This document shows, in pieces, positions 55,916-64,000 of a stretch of DNA of 64,000 nucleotides. The translations under genes were made by a program, and so were the position numbers. Numbering within the stretch: the stretch's first letter is position 1; the number at the start of each line of letters is the position of its first letter. Origin of the DNA: Megascapheus bottae (Eukaryota > Chordata > Mammalia > Rodentia > Geomyidae); the NCBI GenBank assembly GCA_024803745.1, contig JANJXV010000037.1:8581501-8645500 (forward strand), in the 5' to 3' direction. The notes under the pieces were generated by a model that saw only the letters and a program-made list of their open reading frames with translations, had not been told where the DNA came from and ran no database searches.

Positions 55916-56091
55916 GCCAACTCCTTCCTGGCCATGCTCCTCTGCTTGGCTTGGCTTGGCATAGCCCTTACCCCTTCTGCATGGTGTCAGGAGTGCCTCC
56001 TCAAGGGTGAGGGGAGCTTGGGCTGACAAGACAGCCAGCAGGTTCAGGCTGAGGACTCAAAGCCGGCCTCTGCCAACATAAAGCAGAACAG

Positions 56092-56112
56092 GGTGTGTGT
56101 GTGTGTGTGTGT
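56092..56112 (+). repeat. (GT)n microsatellite, short
   Basis: About ten GT units. Confidence 0.9.
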
Positions 56113-56759
56113 GGTCACATTATCTTTTCAGAAAGACTGCAAGCTCCCCCAAAATGGCTTGCATTCCTTTGACTTAGAGAACAGACATAGTTGTCTTGTT
56201 GTTAGTCATTTTTTCTCCGTCTTTCCTCCCTTTTCTCCTGTCCCTTTACCTTTCTTCTTGGAACTAGCTCCTTTTCTCACTTTCTTCTTTCTCTTTTCTC
56301 TCTGTTCTCTCTCATGCAGCCCCTCCCCCATCCATCCCTACTAGCTGCGTGAAGGTGAAGTCTCCCTTACAGTGCAGAGACTGTGCTCCAACTTGGGATA
56401 TGAAGTGGACAGGATAAAGTCCACCCTCTAGAACGTAGAATTTCACTGGGGAGATAAGGCTTAGGTAAAAAGGACTATTAATCCTTGCTGAAAGGCATCA
56501 TAAGGGAACAGATACATAGTAGATGGTTATGTGGGTTCTTGGAGGGAAGGCAGGTTTGGGAGAACCCAGGGTCCTAATTTTGTGGCGCAAAGGCAGAGGC
56601 CATGCTGGGTACTTGGGGGGCAGCAGGACCCTGAGGCAACGAGGATGCTCGGTGATGTGTCCTCTTCAGAAGGCCACTGTGGAGGGAAGTCCCTGAGGGC
56701 ACAGGAAGTGACTCCGTCTTCATTATCCCCACCCTCAGTGGCTGTTAACCCTGCCTCGT

Positions 56760-56875
56760 GTGCCTGATATTAATAACTGACTGTCCTCCTCTGTCTAATT
56801 ACAGCAGCGTGCTGCTTGCACAATTTGTTATTTATTAGGCAGTGTCCTCGGGGCTAGCTCTCTGGTCCATCTAAT
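56760..56875. promoter_or_regulatory. Candidate conserved element
   Basis: TGATATTAATAACTGACTG, GTCTAATTACAGCAGCG, and GTTATTTATTAGGCAG: AT-rich homeodomain cores in unique sequence, next to an L2 start at 56880. Confidence 0.35.
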
Positions 56876-56879
56876 TTGT

Positions 56880-56980
56880 ATTTATTGAGCACCTACTATG
56901 TCTCAAAGGCCTGAGATGCCCAGGAGTAGGTACCAAGTGCTAGAATTAGGCTCTATAAGGGATGAAAGTGTGGAAGGACA
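56880..56980 (+). repeat. L2 3' end fragment
   Basis: gtatttattgagcacctactatgtctcaaagg. Confidence 0.55.
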
Positions 56981-57139
56981 GTTATATAGGACAGGGTAGT
57001 TCAACAAAACAGTTTGACAGGGGCAGCCCAGAGTTCCCCAAGGGAGAGGCTGTGTCTGCATCAGCTTCATCAGCAGCCCTCACCAGCTATTTTATTTGCA
57101 TCTATACCCACTCTGATTTTGTACCATCTACAAGGTAAG

Positions 57140-57373
57140 AGTCCAGCCTGATATGATAGCTCACATCTGGAATCCTAGTTACTCGGGAGGCAGAGATCAG
57201 AGGATCCAGGTAAAAGGTCAGCCCTAGCAGAAAAGTCTGTGAGACTCATGTCCAATTATCTACCACCACCAAAAAAGCAGGAAATGGAGCTGTGGCACAA
57301 GTGGTGGAGTGACAGCCTTCAGCAAAATAGTTAAGGGACAGAGTTCAGTCCAGGCACTTAAGTCAAGCCCCAG
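57140..57373 (+). repeat. SINE, 7SL-headed family
   Basis: Full copy, diverged, ending gtcaagccccagg before an AAAG tract. Confidence 0.85.
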
Positions 57374-57381
57374 GAAAGAAA

Positions 57382-57446
<65 letters not shown>

Positions 57447-57447
57447 A
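57374..57447 (+). repeat. (AAAG)n microsatellite at a SINE tail
   Basis: About 18 units, nearly perfect. Confidence 0.95.
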
Positions 57448-58374
57448 AAGATTGAGTCTGATGACTAAGTTTTAATTGGAAATTCTATCCAACATTAATT
57501 TAAAGCACAGGTCAAATATTCAGTGGAACCCAGTGTGGGGAAGGCACAGAGTATTTGACTTTATTTACCATGGCTCAGGAGACTGACCACCTATGAAGTA
57601 TAGAGTGAGAACAGCTAGACTGGACTGTTCTGCCCTTGGAGGCCACTCAATCAGGCTGGACATCTATCTGCCTTCCCTTTTCTGATACTATATTTCTCAG
57701 TTAGGATTACCTTTCACTATGGCCTATGGGTTTCAGTCCCATAGGTTTCTCACAGCACAGCCAGAATTATTAGACCCATTTTGTGGTTGAGGACAAAGTA
57801 TGAAGTCACACAGCTGGGAATAAATTAACAGCTGGGTCCGACAAGCTTGGGGTAATCACTTCCTTAATTGCAGTCTCCACTTTATGGTAAGCCCTCCACA
57901 GATCTGAAGCCACCTGGAGGCATGTTGGGGGAGGCCTGAGCTGGATCCCTGGCACAAGGAGAATGCAAAGAATGGCCTCTTGTCCGTTAGCAAACAGAGC
58001 TGGTTAGCCTCCCTCTCTCCTTCCTCAACTCCTCCCCACCTTCTCACCAGCTCCAGCTCCCTGAGGGCTGGGGGGCTGGGCTTCTATAATTGTAGAGTAG
58101 CCTGCACAGGGCGGGGAAGGCTCTGTCGTTTCTAAAGGCCTTTTTGATGTTGATGATTATGGTGATGATGATGACAACGAGGACCAGGCTGTCCTTTCCC
58201 GTCAACACTGAGCCTTTCTTTGTTTCTCTCCATCGGGGTCTCTCTGCTCGGAGGACTGATGTGATTGGGGGATCACCAGCATTGGCTTCGCCTTGGGGGA
58301 GGAAGGGGACAGTATTGGTTGAAGAGAAACTGGAAGAGACAGCCCACCCTTCCTTCACCTTCTCCTAGCTGGAC

Positions 58375-58450
58375 AGCACAGGGGTGCATAGCCATGCTCA
58401 TTAGCATCTCATTTGCATAAGGAACAATTGAGGAGATTGGAGTCATGCCT
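58375..58450. promoter_or_regulatory. Candidate enhancer with POU octamer and SOX motif
   Basis: ATTTGCAT (58411-58418) is followed four bases later by AACAAT (58423-58428), preceded by CATTAGCATC. The set resembles SOX-POU composite elements, with a slightly wider spacer. Confidence 0.35.
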
Positions 58451-58559
58451 CTGAGGAAACACCTGCAAGGATCTGTGAATGAAAGCCTCTCCACCCCCCT
58501 CCTCGGTTCCTCCGGGATCCCAGGGAAGTGGCAAGAACCCAGCTGGACTAATGATGGTG

Positions 58560-58700
58560 ATGACCAGTTAGCATTCAGTGTGCCTACTAAGTGCTGGCAT
58601 AGATGTGGACATGGTTTGTCTCTCTTGATTTTCACACCCAATTCCCCTAGGTGAAACATTTTATAATCTAATTTCAGAGGGGGAAGCTGAGTCTCAGCCT
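58560..58700 (+). repeat. MIR-like fragment
   Basis: cagtgtgcctactaagtgctgg ... ggggaagctgagtctcag. Confidence 0.5.
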
Positions 58701-58899
58701 CACCTCCCCGCCCCCAATAGACTCCGATGGTGGCAGCGCTGGGCTCTCAGACACCAGTCTCCATGGGTTCTAGGATCCCAGGAGGCTTGGAATCAGAGCT
58801 CAGAGAAGCTCTTAACACACAGACACACATGCTCACGCACGCACATGCACAGTGCCCTGCCCCTCCCCCACGCCTGCCTAGGGAGGCAGAGGAGCTGGC

Positions 58900-59290
58900 T
58901 GACTTGGCCCATAACCATGTTAGCCAAGATCCAATTAACTAGTTAGCGCAGGCAGAGCTGGGGGCAGGCAGGGCACTCTGGAGAGCGGACGGATGGGTCG
59001 GGTAATATGCAGAGACAGCCAGAGACAGAGGCTCCACTTTAACCTGATAAGCAGCTCCCAGCATCAATATGCCCTGCTTGGCAGGCTCAGCGACCCCATC
59101 GAGGGTGGCTGGCAGGAGATATTGGGTTGGCCTCTGACCCTCACCTACCCTCGGCCTTGTGGCTTCCCCTCAGCTACCCTTACTCCCTCCTTGGTTTCCT
59201 TTTCAGAGCTGCAAGGCAGGCAGCTTTTGTGAAACACATTTTTATCTAAATGAAGCTAAAGTAGAAAGCTGGGGATATCTGTCATTGTGT
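58900..59290. promoter_or_regulatory. Candidate conserved block
   Basis: Unique and well-ordered text: AATTAACTAGTTAGCGC, TAACCTGATAAGCAG (GATA core) and ATTTTTATCTAAATGAAGC. No exon is evident. Confidence 0.3.
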
Positions 59291-59384
59291 AAGAAAGGTG
59301 TGAGGTGCCACAGTCACCACCTAGAGGTGGGAGGCTGGGGCAGGAGCGGCCAGAGGACTTCATGGGGGAGAAGACAGTAACAAC

Positions 59385-59580
59385 AGACAGTATTTATGAA
59401 GTTCACCCTGTGCCAGGCACCATACAAGCCATTTATGTATCTTTTCTCATTTGTACTCGCAACAGCCCTTCGCTGTAGGTATTATTAAAATCCTTATTTT
59501 GCAGATGAGAAAACAAAAGCTTAAGAAATTTGCCCAAGGTCACACATCAATCAAGCTCCCTCAGCCTCAAATCAACTATG
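59385..59580 (+). repeat. MIR, nearly full length
   Basis: acagtatttatgaagttcaccctgtgccaggcac ... cagatgagaaaac ... gcccaaggtcacaca. Confidence 0.85.
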
Positions 59581-59679
59581 CTTTATACAAATACCTGAAC
59601 ACAGTCTAGGACTGACAACAACTCTAGTACATCCTTTTGTATATTCCTGAGTAGTTGTTTTATCATCTTAAGAGGTTTT

Positions 59680-59877
59680 TGGGTTTTTTTTTGCCAGTCC
59701 TGGGCTTGAGCTCAGGGCCTGAGCACTGTCCTTGGACTTTCTCAAGACTAGAGCTCTACCGCTTGAGCCTCAGCACCACTTCTGGCTTTTTTCTATGTAT
59801 GTGGTACCAAGGAATCGAACCCGGGTCTTCATGCATGCTAGGCAAGCACTTTAACCACAAGGCCAAACTCCCGGCCC
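59680..59877 (-). repeat. IDL-Geo SINE, young copy
   Basis: Flanked by tcatcttaagaggtttt/tcatcttaagagtttt (59663-59679 and 59878-59893). Confidence 0.92.
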
Positions 59878-59895
59878 TCATCTTAAGAGTTTTAA

Positions 59896-60021
59896 GCCTG
59901 GAGTGGTAGCACTTACCTACAATCCTAGCCTTCAGAAGGCAGGAGGATCACAAGTTCAAGGCCAACTTGGGCTATATAGCCAGCCTTTCTCAACAAACAA
60001 ACAAACAAATAAACAAAAACA
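59896..60021 (+). repeat. B1 SINE, old
   Basis: gcctggagtggtagcacttacc ... ggaggatcacaagttcaaggccaacttggg; (CAAA)n tail. Confidence 0.75.
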
Positions 60022-60224
60022 GGGGCTGGGAGTGTGGCTTAGTGGTAGAGTGCTTGCCTAGCATGCACGAACCTGAGGGTTCGATTCCTCAGTCCTACAT
60101 ATAAAGAAAAAGCCAGAAATGGTGCTGAGGCTCAAGTGGTAGAGCTCTAGACTTGAGAAAGCTCAAGGACAGTGCCCAGGCCCTGAGCACAAGCCCCATA
60201 AATGGCAAAAAAAAAAAAAAAAAA
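60022..60224 (+). repeat. IDL-Geo SINE
   Basis: Full dimer with an A tail of about 19; inserted in the B1 tail. Confidence 0.9.
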
Positions 60225-60446
60225 GTGAGGTGCTGTGGCTCACACCTGTAATATTAGCTATTCAGGAGGCTGAGATCCAAGGATCTCAGTTCAAAGCCAG
60301 CCTGGCACAAAAGCCTGTGAGATTCTTATCTCCAATTAATCTGCCAGAAAACTGAAAATAGCCCTGTGGCACAAGTGGTAGAGTGTCCCTGAAGAGCTCA
60401 AGGATAACGCCCAGACCCAGAATTCAAGCCCCATGCCCAACCAAAG
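60225..60446 (+). repeat. SINE, 7SL-headed family
   Basis: Directly follows the A tail of the previous copy. Confidence 0.88.
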
Positions 60447-60454
60447 GGGGGCAT

Positions 60455-60920
60455 AAAGCTGAGTGTGGTGGCACCCAACTGTCATCACTTTTCTCAGGAG
60501 GACTGTGATTGGAGGCCAACCCCGGCAAAAACAAAAGATCCTACCTGAAAAATAATGAAAGCAAAAAGGGCTGGAGATTAGCTCCAGGGATAAGTACTTT
60601 CCTCAGAAGTGCCAAGCTCTAGCTAGGCTTTGGTGGTTCACACCTGTAATCCTAGCTATTCAGAATTCTGAGATCTGAGGATCTTGGTTTGAAGCCAGCC
60701 CAGGCAGGAAAGTCCATGAGACTCTTATCTCCAATTAACCCACCAGAAAACCAGCAGTGGTGCTGTGACTCCAAGTGGTAGAGCACTAACCTTGAGTGAA
60801 AAAGCTCAGGGAGTGATGTGCCTGAACTGATATCAAGCCTCACAATTGAACCCCCCCCCCAAAAAAAAAGTGCCAAGCCCTGCGTTCAAACTCTAGCTCT
60901 ACCAAAAAATCAAAGAAAAA
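60455..60920 (+). repeat. Old B1/ID-type dimer split by a SINE
   Basis: ctgagtgtggtggcacccaactg ... gggctggagattagctccag, continued after 60878 by ccctgcgttcaaactctagc. Confidence 0.65.
60618..60867 (+). repeat. SINE, 7SL-headed family, nested
   Basis: Target duplication aagtgccaagc at 60607-60617 and 60868-60878. Confidence 0.88.
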
Positions 60921-60921
60921 T

Positions 60922-61050
60922 AAGTTTTATTCCTCATCTCCATTTGATGAATAAGTGAAATTGAAGTTTAGAGGAGCAATGTGACTTATTTAACTGATAT
61001 GTATCTGTCACACTTGAATTCAGGCCAGTTCTGACTTCTAGCTAGTGCTC
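60922..61050 (+). repeat. MIR right part
   Basis: tttgatgaataagtgaaattgaagtttagagg ... cacttgaattcaggcc. Confidence 0.55.
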
Positions 61051-61350
61051 TTGAGGAAACTATGGGGGGGGGGGGATAGAAATCCCACCCTGCAAATGAA
61101 TTGCTAATCTATTTTAGTCTTAATTTGTTTATTGGGAGCCCAGCGTGTGCAAGGTACTGCACATGAAGAGTGGGGGGGGAGAGGAACAAATGTCTGCTTG
61201 CCTTCAAGCAGCAGGGGAGCAAAACCTTGGAGTTTATTGTCAACAGACTGGGAGTTGCTTTGGTTGGGGGATTTCAGGAGATAAACAATCAAAAGATGTC
61301 CTTCCTCTGTCTCTTGTGAAAGACTGCTCTTTTTTTATTTTGTTTTCTAG

Positions 61351-61440
61351 TGACTGAACTTGAAGGACAGTTAAGGAACTCCCAAGGTCATACACTGAGA
61401 TGGGCCAGATCTGTCACAGTTGAGGCTCATTTCCTCTCAG
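61351..61440 (+). ncRNA. Predicted exon of an unannotated transcript
   Basis: Acceptor ctctttttttattttgttttctag and a perfect CAG|GTGAGT donor bound 90 bases. Part of it is MIR-like (aggaactcccaaggtcatacac). The next predicted exon begins at 61816. Splice-site prediction only. Confidence 0.3.
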
Positions 61441-61451
61441 GTGAGTTCCTA

Positions 61452-61674
61452 TTATTTTTTTTTGTGCCTCTGTCCTGGGACTTAAACTCAGGGCCTGGGC
61501 ACTGTCTCTACCTTTTCTCTACCACTGGAACCACTGCTCCATATCCAGCTTTTTGCTTTTTGTTGGTTAATTGGAGAAAAGAATGCCACAGACTTTCCTG
61601 CCTGAACTAGCTTTGAAACTGGATGCTCAGATCTCAGCCTCTTGAATAGCTAGGATTATAGGTGTGAACCAACA
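61452..61674 (-). repeat. SINE, 7SL-headed family
   Basis: Reverse copy inside the predicted intron, starting 12 bases after its donor. Confidence 0.85.
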
Positions 61675-61815
61675 AGTTTCTCATTCTTTGCCTGAAGAGG
61701 ACTTCCCTAACCCTGCAAGCTCCTAAGTTCTGGCTGATGTCCCCTCACAACCCAATAGTGCAGAAACATGTTATGTATTCAGTGGCTTGTATTCTTTTCT
61801 TTTTCTTTTTCCCAG

Positions 61816-62275
61816 ATACCAGCAGCTGAAGAGTTAAGACGTCCCCAGCTCAGGGGATCAGAGGAATTGTCTCTACAGGAAGCCACTCTCCCAGTCCCTA
61901 AGGCCTCTGGGGAGGGGGGAAGGGAGAGACTTTTTTAGCTCTTTCCCAGGCTCCTTAGCCTCCCTGGGGATCCAGCTACATGCCAGAGAAATGACCCTTG
62001 ACCCATAACCCTCCGCAAACCCTCCCCAGCAGGGAAAGACTCTGATCCCCACTCAGGGCCCTCAAGGCACTGGGAGAGTGGGACCCTCCTACTTCCTCAC
62101 CTCATTTTTTTTTCTTTTCCTCCCACCATCTCATTTATTCCTCTCCGTCCCTCATTCCTGTTCCAGTTACTGTATTCAAATTCCTGAACTTTTTCCTGTA
62201 CTTCAACTCTAGGCTCCCAGTTCCCTGGTCCCAGGCCCTGTTTGTAATCTAAAAATAAAGAGCCTGTGATTCAAG
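61816..62275 (+). ncRNA. Predicted terminal exon with AATAAA
   Basis: The acceptor ttctttttctttttcccag ends at 61815 and AATAAA lies at 62254-62259, with unique sequence between. Joined to 61351-61440 the only fully open frame stops after about four codons, so the product is probably noncoding or a 3' UTR. Confidence 0.3.
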
Positions 62276-62279
62276 TAGG

Positions 62280-62980
62280 CAAGTCCGGAAATAGACAATG
62301 TAGCTCAGGCATCCGCCAGGTGGGGAACTAGAAAGGACCCACTAACAGACTCAACAGCCCTGCACCCCCAGGTACAGGAACACAGTTGTTCCTGAGGAGA
62401 AAAAAGGCCCAAGGGGAGGATGGAGAAAGTATAAAGAGCATTGTTTGGGGTTAGGGAGCTGTGGGGGGGGGGGCTCTTCACGGCCTTTTTGTCATTAAGA
62501 ATGAGTACTATTTTCTACTTTCTCAGCAATTGCTTGGAGTCACGGGAGGCTGCCTACCTGGAAAGTTAGTTCTGAGCATCCACAGTCAGGACTCAAATCC
62601 TAGGAAATCCCTGTAAGATTTGCATCTGTTTCCCTAGGGATATCTTGCTTCACTTCCCAGGAATGGGAAGAGGGCCACTTTGGGCCAGACTGTTTAGAAA
62701 AGTCAATTTCCATACTTCTGCCACCTCCTGGCCCTCAGCCAGCACAGAAGCCAAAGTGGGTTGGGTTAGCTCTGATCTGCCTGTGTTTCCATTTTGCAAC
62801 CTAGTGGTCATGGGAAAGGAGGGCTCTACTGTAGCCTGAAAGGACACCCAACTCCTCTTTGAGGTTCGGGGTCATAGCTTTGGGGTAGCAGAAAGAATAG
62901 AGACTTACCACACTGTACTGAGAATCCTTTCCATACAGAGTCCTCTGTCACTCCTTACTGTGGAGTAAGTAATAAGGAGT
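62280..62980. other. Unique intergenic sequence
   Basis: No repeat, exon or motif that I can support, apart from a G run at 62464-62473. Confidence 0.5.
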
Positions 62981-62984
62981 GTGG

Positions 62985-63064
62985 CTCACATTCTTCAAGT
63001 ACTTACTATGTGCCCATCCTTGGCTAAATGCTACTTTTCAAATACATCATTTTCTCACTCTCAA

Positions 63065-63066
<2 letters not shown>
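62985..63066 (+). repeat. MIR left part
   Basis: ttcaagtacttactatgtgcccatcc; continues after the GT tract and SINE at about 63385. Confidence 0.65.

Positions 63067-63110
<44 letters not shown>
63067..63110 (+). repeat. (GT)n microsatellite
   Basis: 22 perfect units. Confidence 0.95.
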
Positions 63111-63112
<2 letters not shown>

Positions 63113-63117
63113 ATGCT

Positions 63118-63375
63118 AATCGTAGGGCTTGAACTCAGGGCCTGAGTCCTGTCCTTGCACTTATGTGCTCAAGGGCCTGAGTCCTGTCCTTGCACTTATG
63201 TGCTCAAGGCTTGCACTTTACCACTTGAACCTCAGCTCCATTTCTGGCTTTTCAAGGGTTAATTGAATATAAAAGTATCATGGACTTTCTTGCTTAGGCT
63301 GACTTTGAACCAGATCCTAGATCTCAGCCTCCTGAGTAGCTAGGACTACAGGAATGAGCCACCAGCATCTAGCAA
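63118..63375 (-). repeat. SINE, 7SL-headed family, with 35-base tandem duplication
   Basis: gggcctgagtcctgtccttg starts two exact 35-base copies, 63138-63172 and 63173-63207, inside the right half of the element. Confidence 0.88.
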
Positions 63376-63382
63376 GAAGTTG

Positions 63383-63530
63383 ATTTTTATCATCTTTAAT
63401 TTACAGATGGAGAAACAGAGACACTGATTGCTCACAGAGCTGATCCTGGAGCCCTTGGGCAAATGCCAAAGCTGAGATTGGAACTCAGGTCAGTTTGACC
63501 CCACAGCCTTTGTCCCATAGCCTCAGTGTA
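63383..63530 (+). repeat. MIR right part
   Basis: tttacagatggagaaacagagac ... gattggaactcaggtcag. Confidence 0.7.
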
Positions 63531-64000
63531 CTTCATGTGGCTGAAAAGCAAAAACATCTGGAGAGCAAAGGTGTTCCTGAGTCCTAGTGGCTCTGATGGT
63601 GTCTCTAGATAGTAGCTTGCTAGAAGCAGCAGTTTTCTTCTACCTGGCCAAAGCTCCCCCATTTCCTGGGCACCAGACTTGGGGGTCAGATAATCTCTGG
63701 TTCCCTCTACTCCTGGCCACCTTCACTTTGAACTTCTGGATAGCCGAGAGGCCAGCTGCAGTGGCTCTTGAAGGCTGCCCCACTAACCTCATCCCAGGAT
63801 CCTTCTAGCATCCCAGAGCCCCTGGCACCTTACAGTAGTCTGCAGTATCCTGCAGGGCCAGCTGACCCTTGCTGACCCCAGACAGGCAGCCTTTGGTGGG
63901 TGGCAGCCTCCCAGGAGCAGAAATCCTGTTTTCCTTCCTGTTTCCTTGGGGGAGAGGGGACTGGATGGGTCTGGCATCCTTCAGCACAATTGCAGAGGAG
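63531..64000. other. Unique sequence to window end
   Basis: No feature recognised. Confidence 0.5.

Noticed and set aside
1..64000. CRISPR array, operon, prophage or other prokaryotic system
   Set aside because: Spliced cadherin gene, CpG islands and SINEs show mammalian nuclear DNA; the tandem repeats are microsatellites or degenerate arrays.

Overview
The window is a rodent nuclear genomic segment with one recognisable protein-coding gene, PCDH1 (protocadherin-1, a delta-1 protocadherin), on the + strand. Many copies of a dimeric SINE are present. Its left half is an ID-like, tRNA-derived monomer and its right half ends in a tract like 'ccctgagctcaagccc..ggactggc'. This matches the published IDL-Geo SINE, described as restricted to Geomyoidea (kangaroo rats, pocket mice, pocket gophers). 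A heteromyid or geomyid rodent is therefore the best guess; the species cannot be read from the window.

Layout. 1-16.3 kb is intergenic and packed with repeats: IDL-Geo, a second SINE with a 7SL-like head and a very similar tail, an older composite SINE, L1, MIR and L2 fragments, and microsatellites. 16.3-20.6 kb is mostly unique upstream DNA with a degenerate tandem array (about 18.87-19.6 kb), candidate conserved elements, and X-box-like (RFX) palindromes. 20.6-24.3 kb is a CpG island holding the promoter and exon 1, including a GCC repeat in the 5' UTR.

PCDH1 coding exons are 22000-22039, 30126-30988, 34341-36536 (or read-through to 36620), 41530-41749 and 43957-44351. The five-exon form encodes 1237 residues. 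Reading through the exon 3 donor gives 1060 residues with its own AATAAA at 37181. Both lengths equal the human isoforms as I remember them. The encoded protein has a signal peptide, seven cadherin repeats, one membrane span and a delta-1-type cytoplasmic tail. Only the long form carries the RRVTF motif (CM3, a PP1-binding type) and a hydrophobic C-terminus.

Downstream, 45.3-48.0 kb is G-rich and repeat-poor and ends at an AATAAA at 47999. It is either a long 3' UTR or flanking DNA. A second CpG island (48.0-48.95 kb) follows directly. From 49 to 64 kb I see no protein gene, but there are old L2/MIR fragments, SINE clusters, AT-rich candidate enhancers (55.8, 56.8, 58.4, 59.0 kb), and a possible two-exon 3' end of an unannotated + strand transcript (61351-62275).

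No exotic new system is evident. The best leads are a predicted 39-nt cassette exon in PCDH1 intron 4, the downstream CpG island, recurrent RFX-type palindromes (one lying between a (GT)n and a (CA)n tract), a templated duplication in the intergenic region, and a SINE pair that share one right module.
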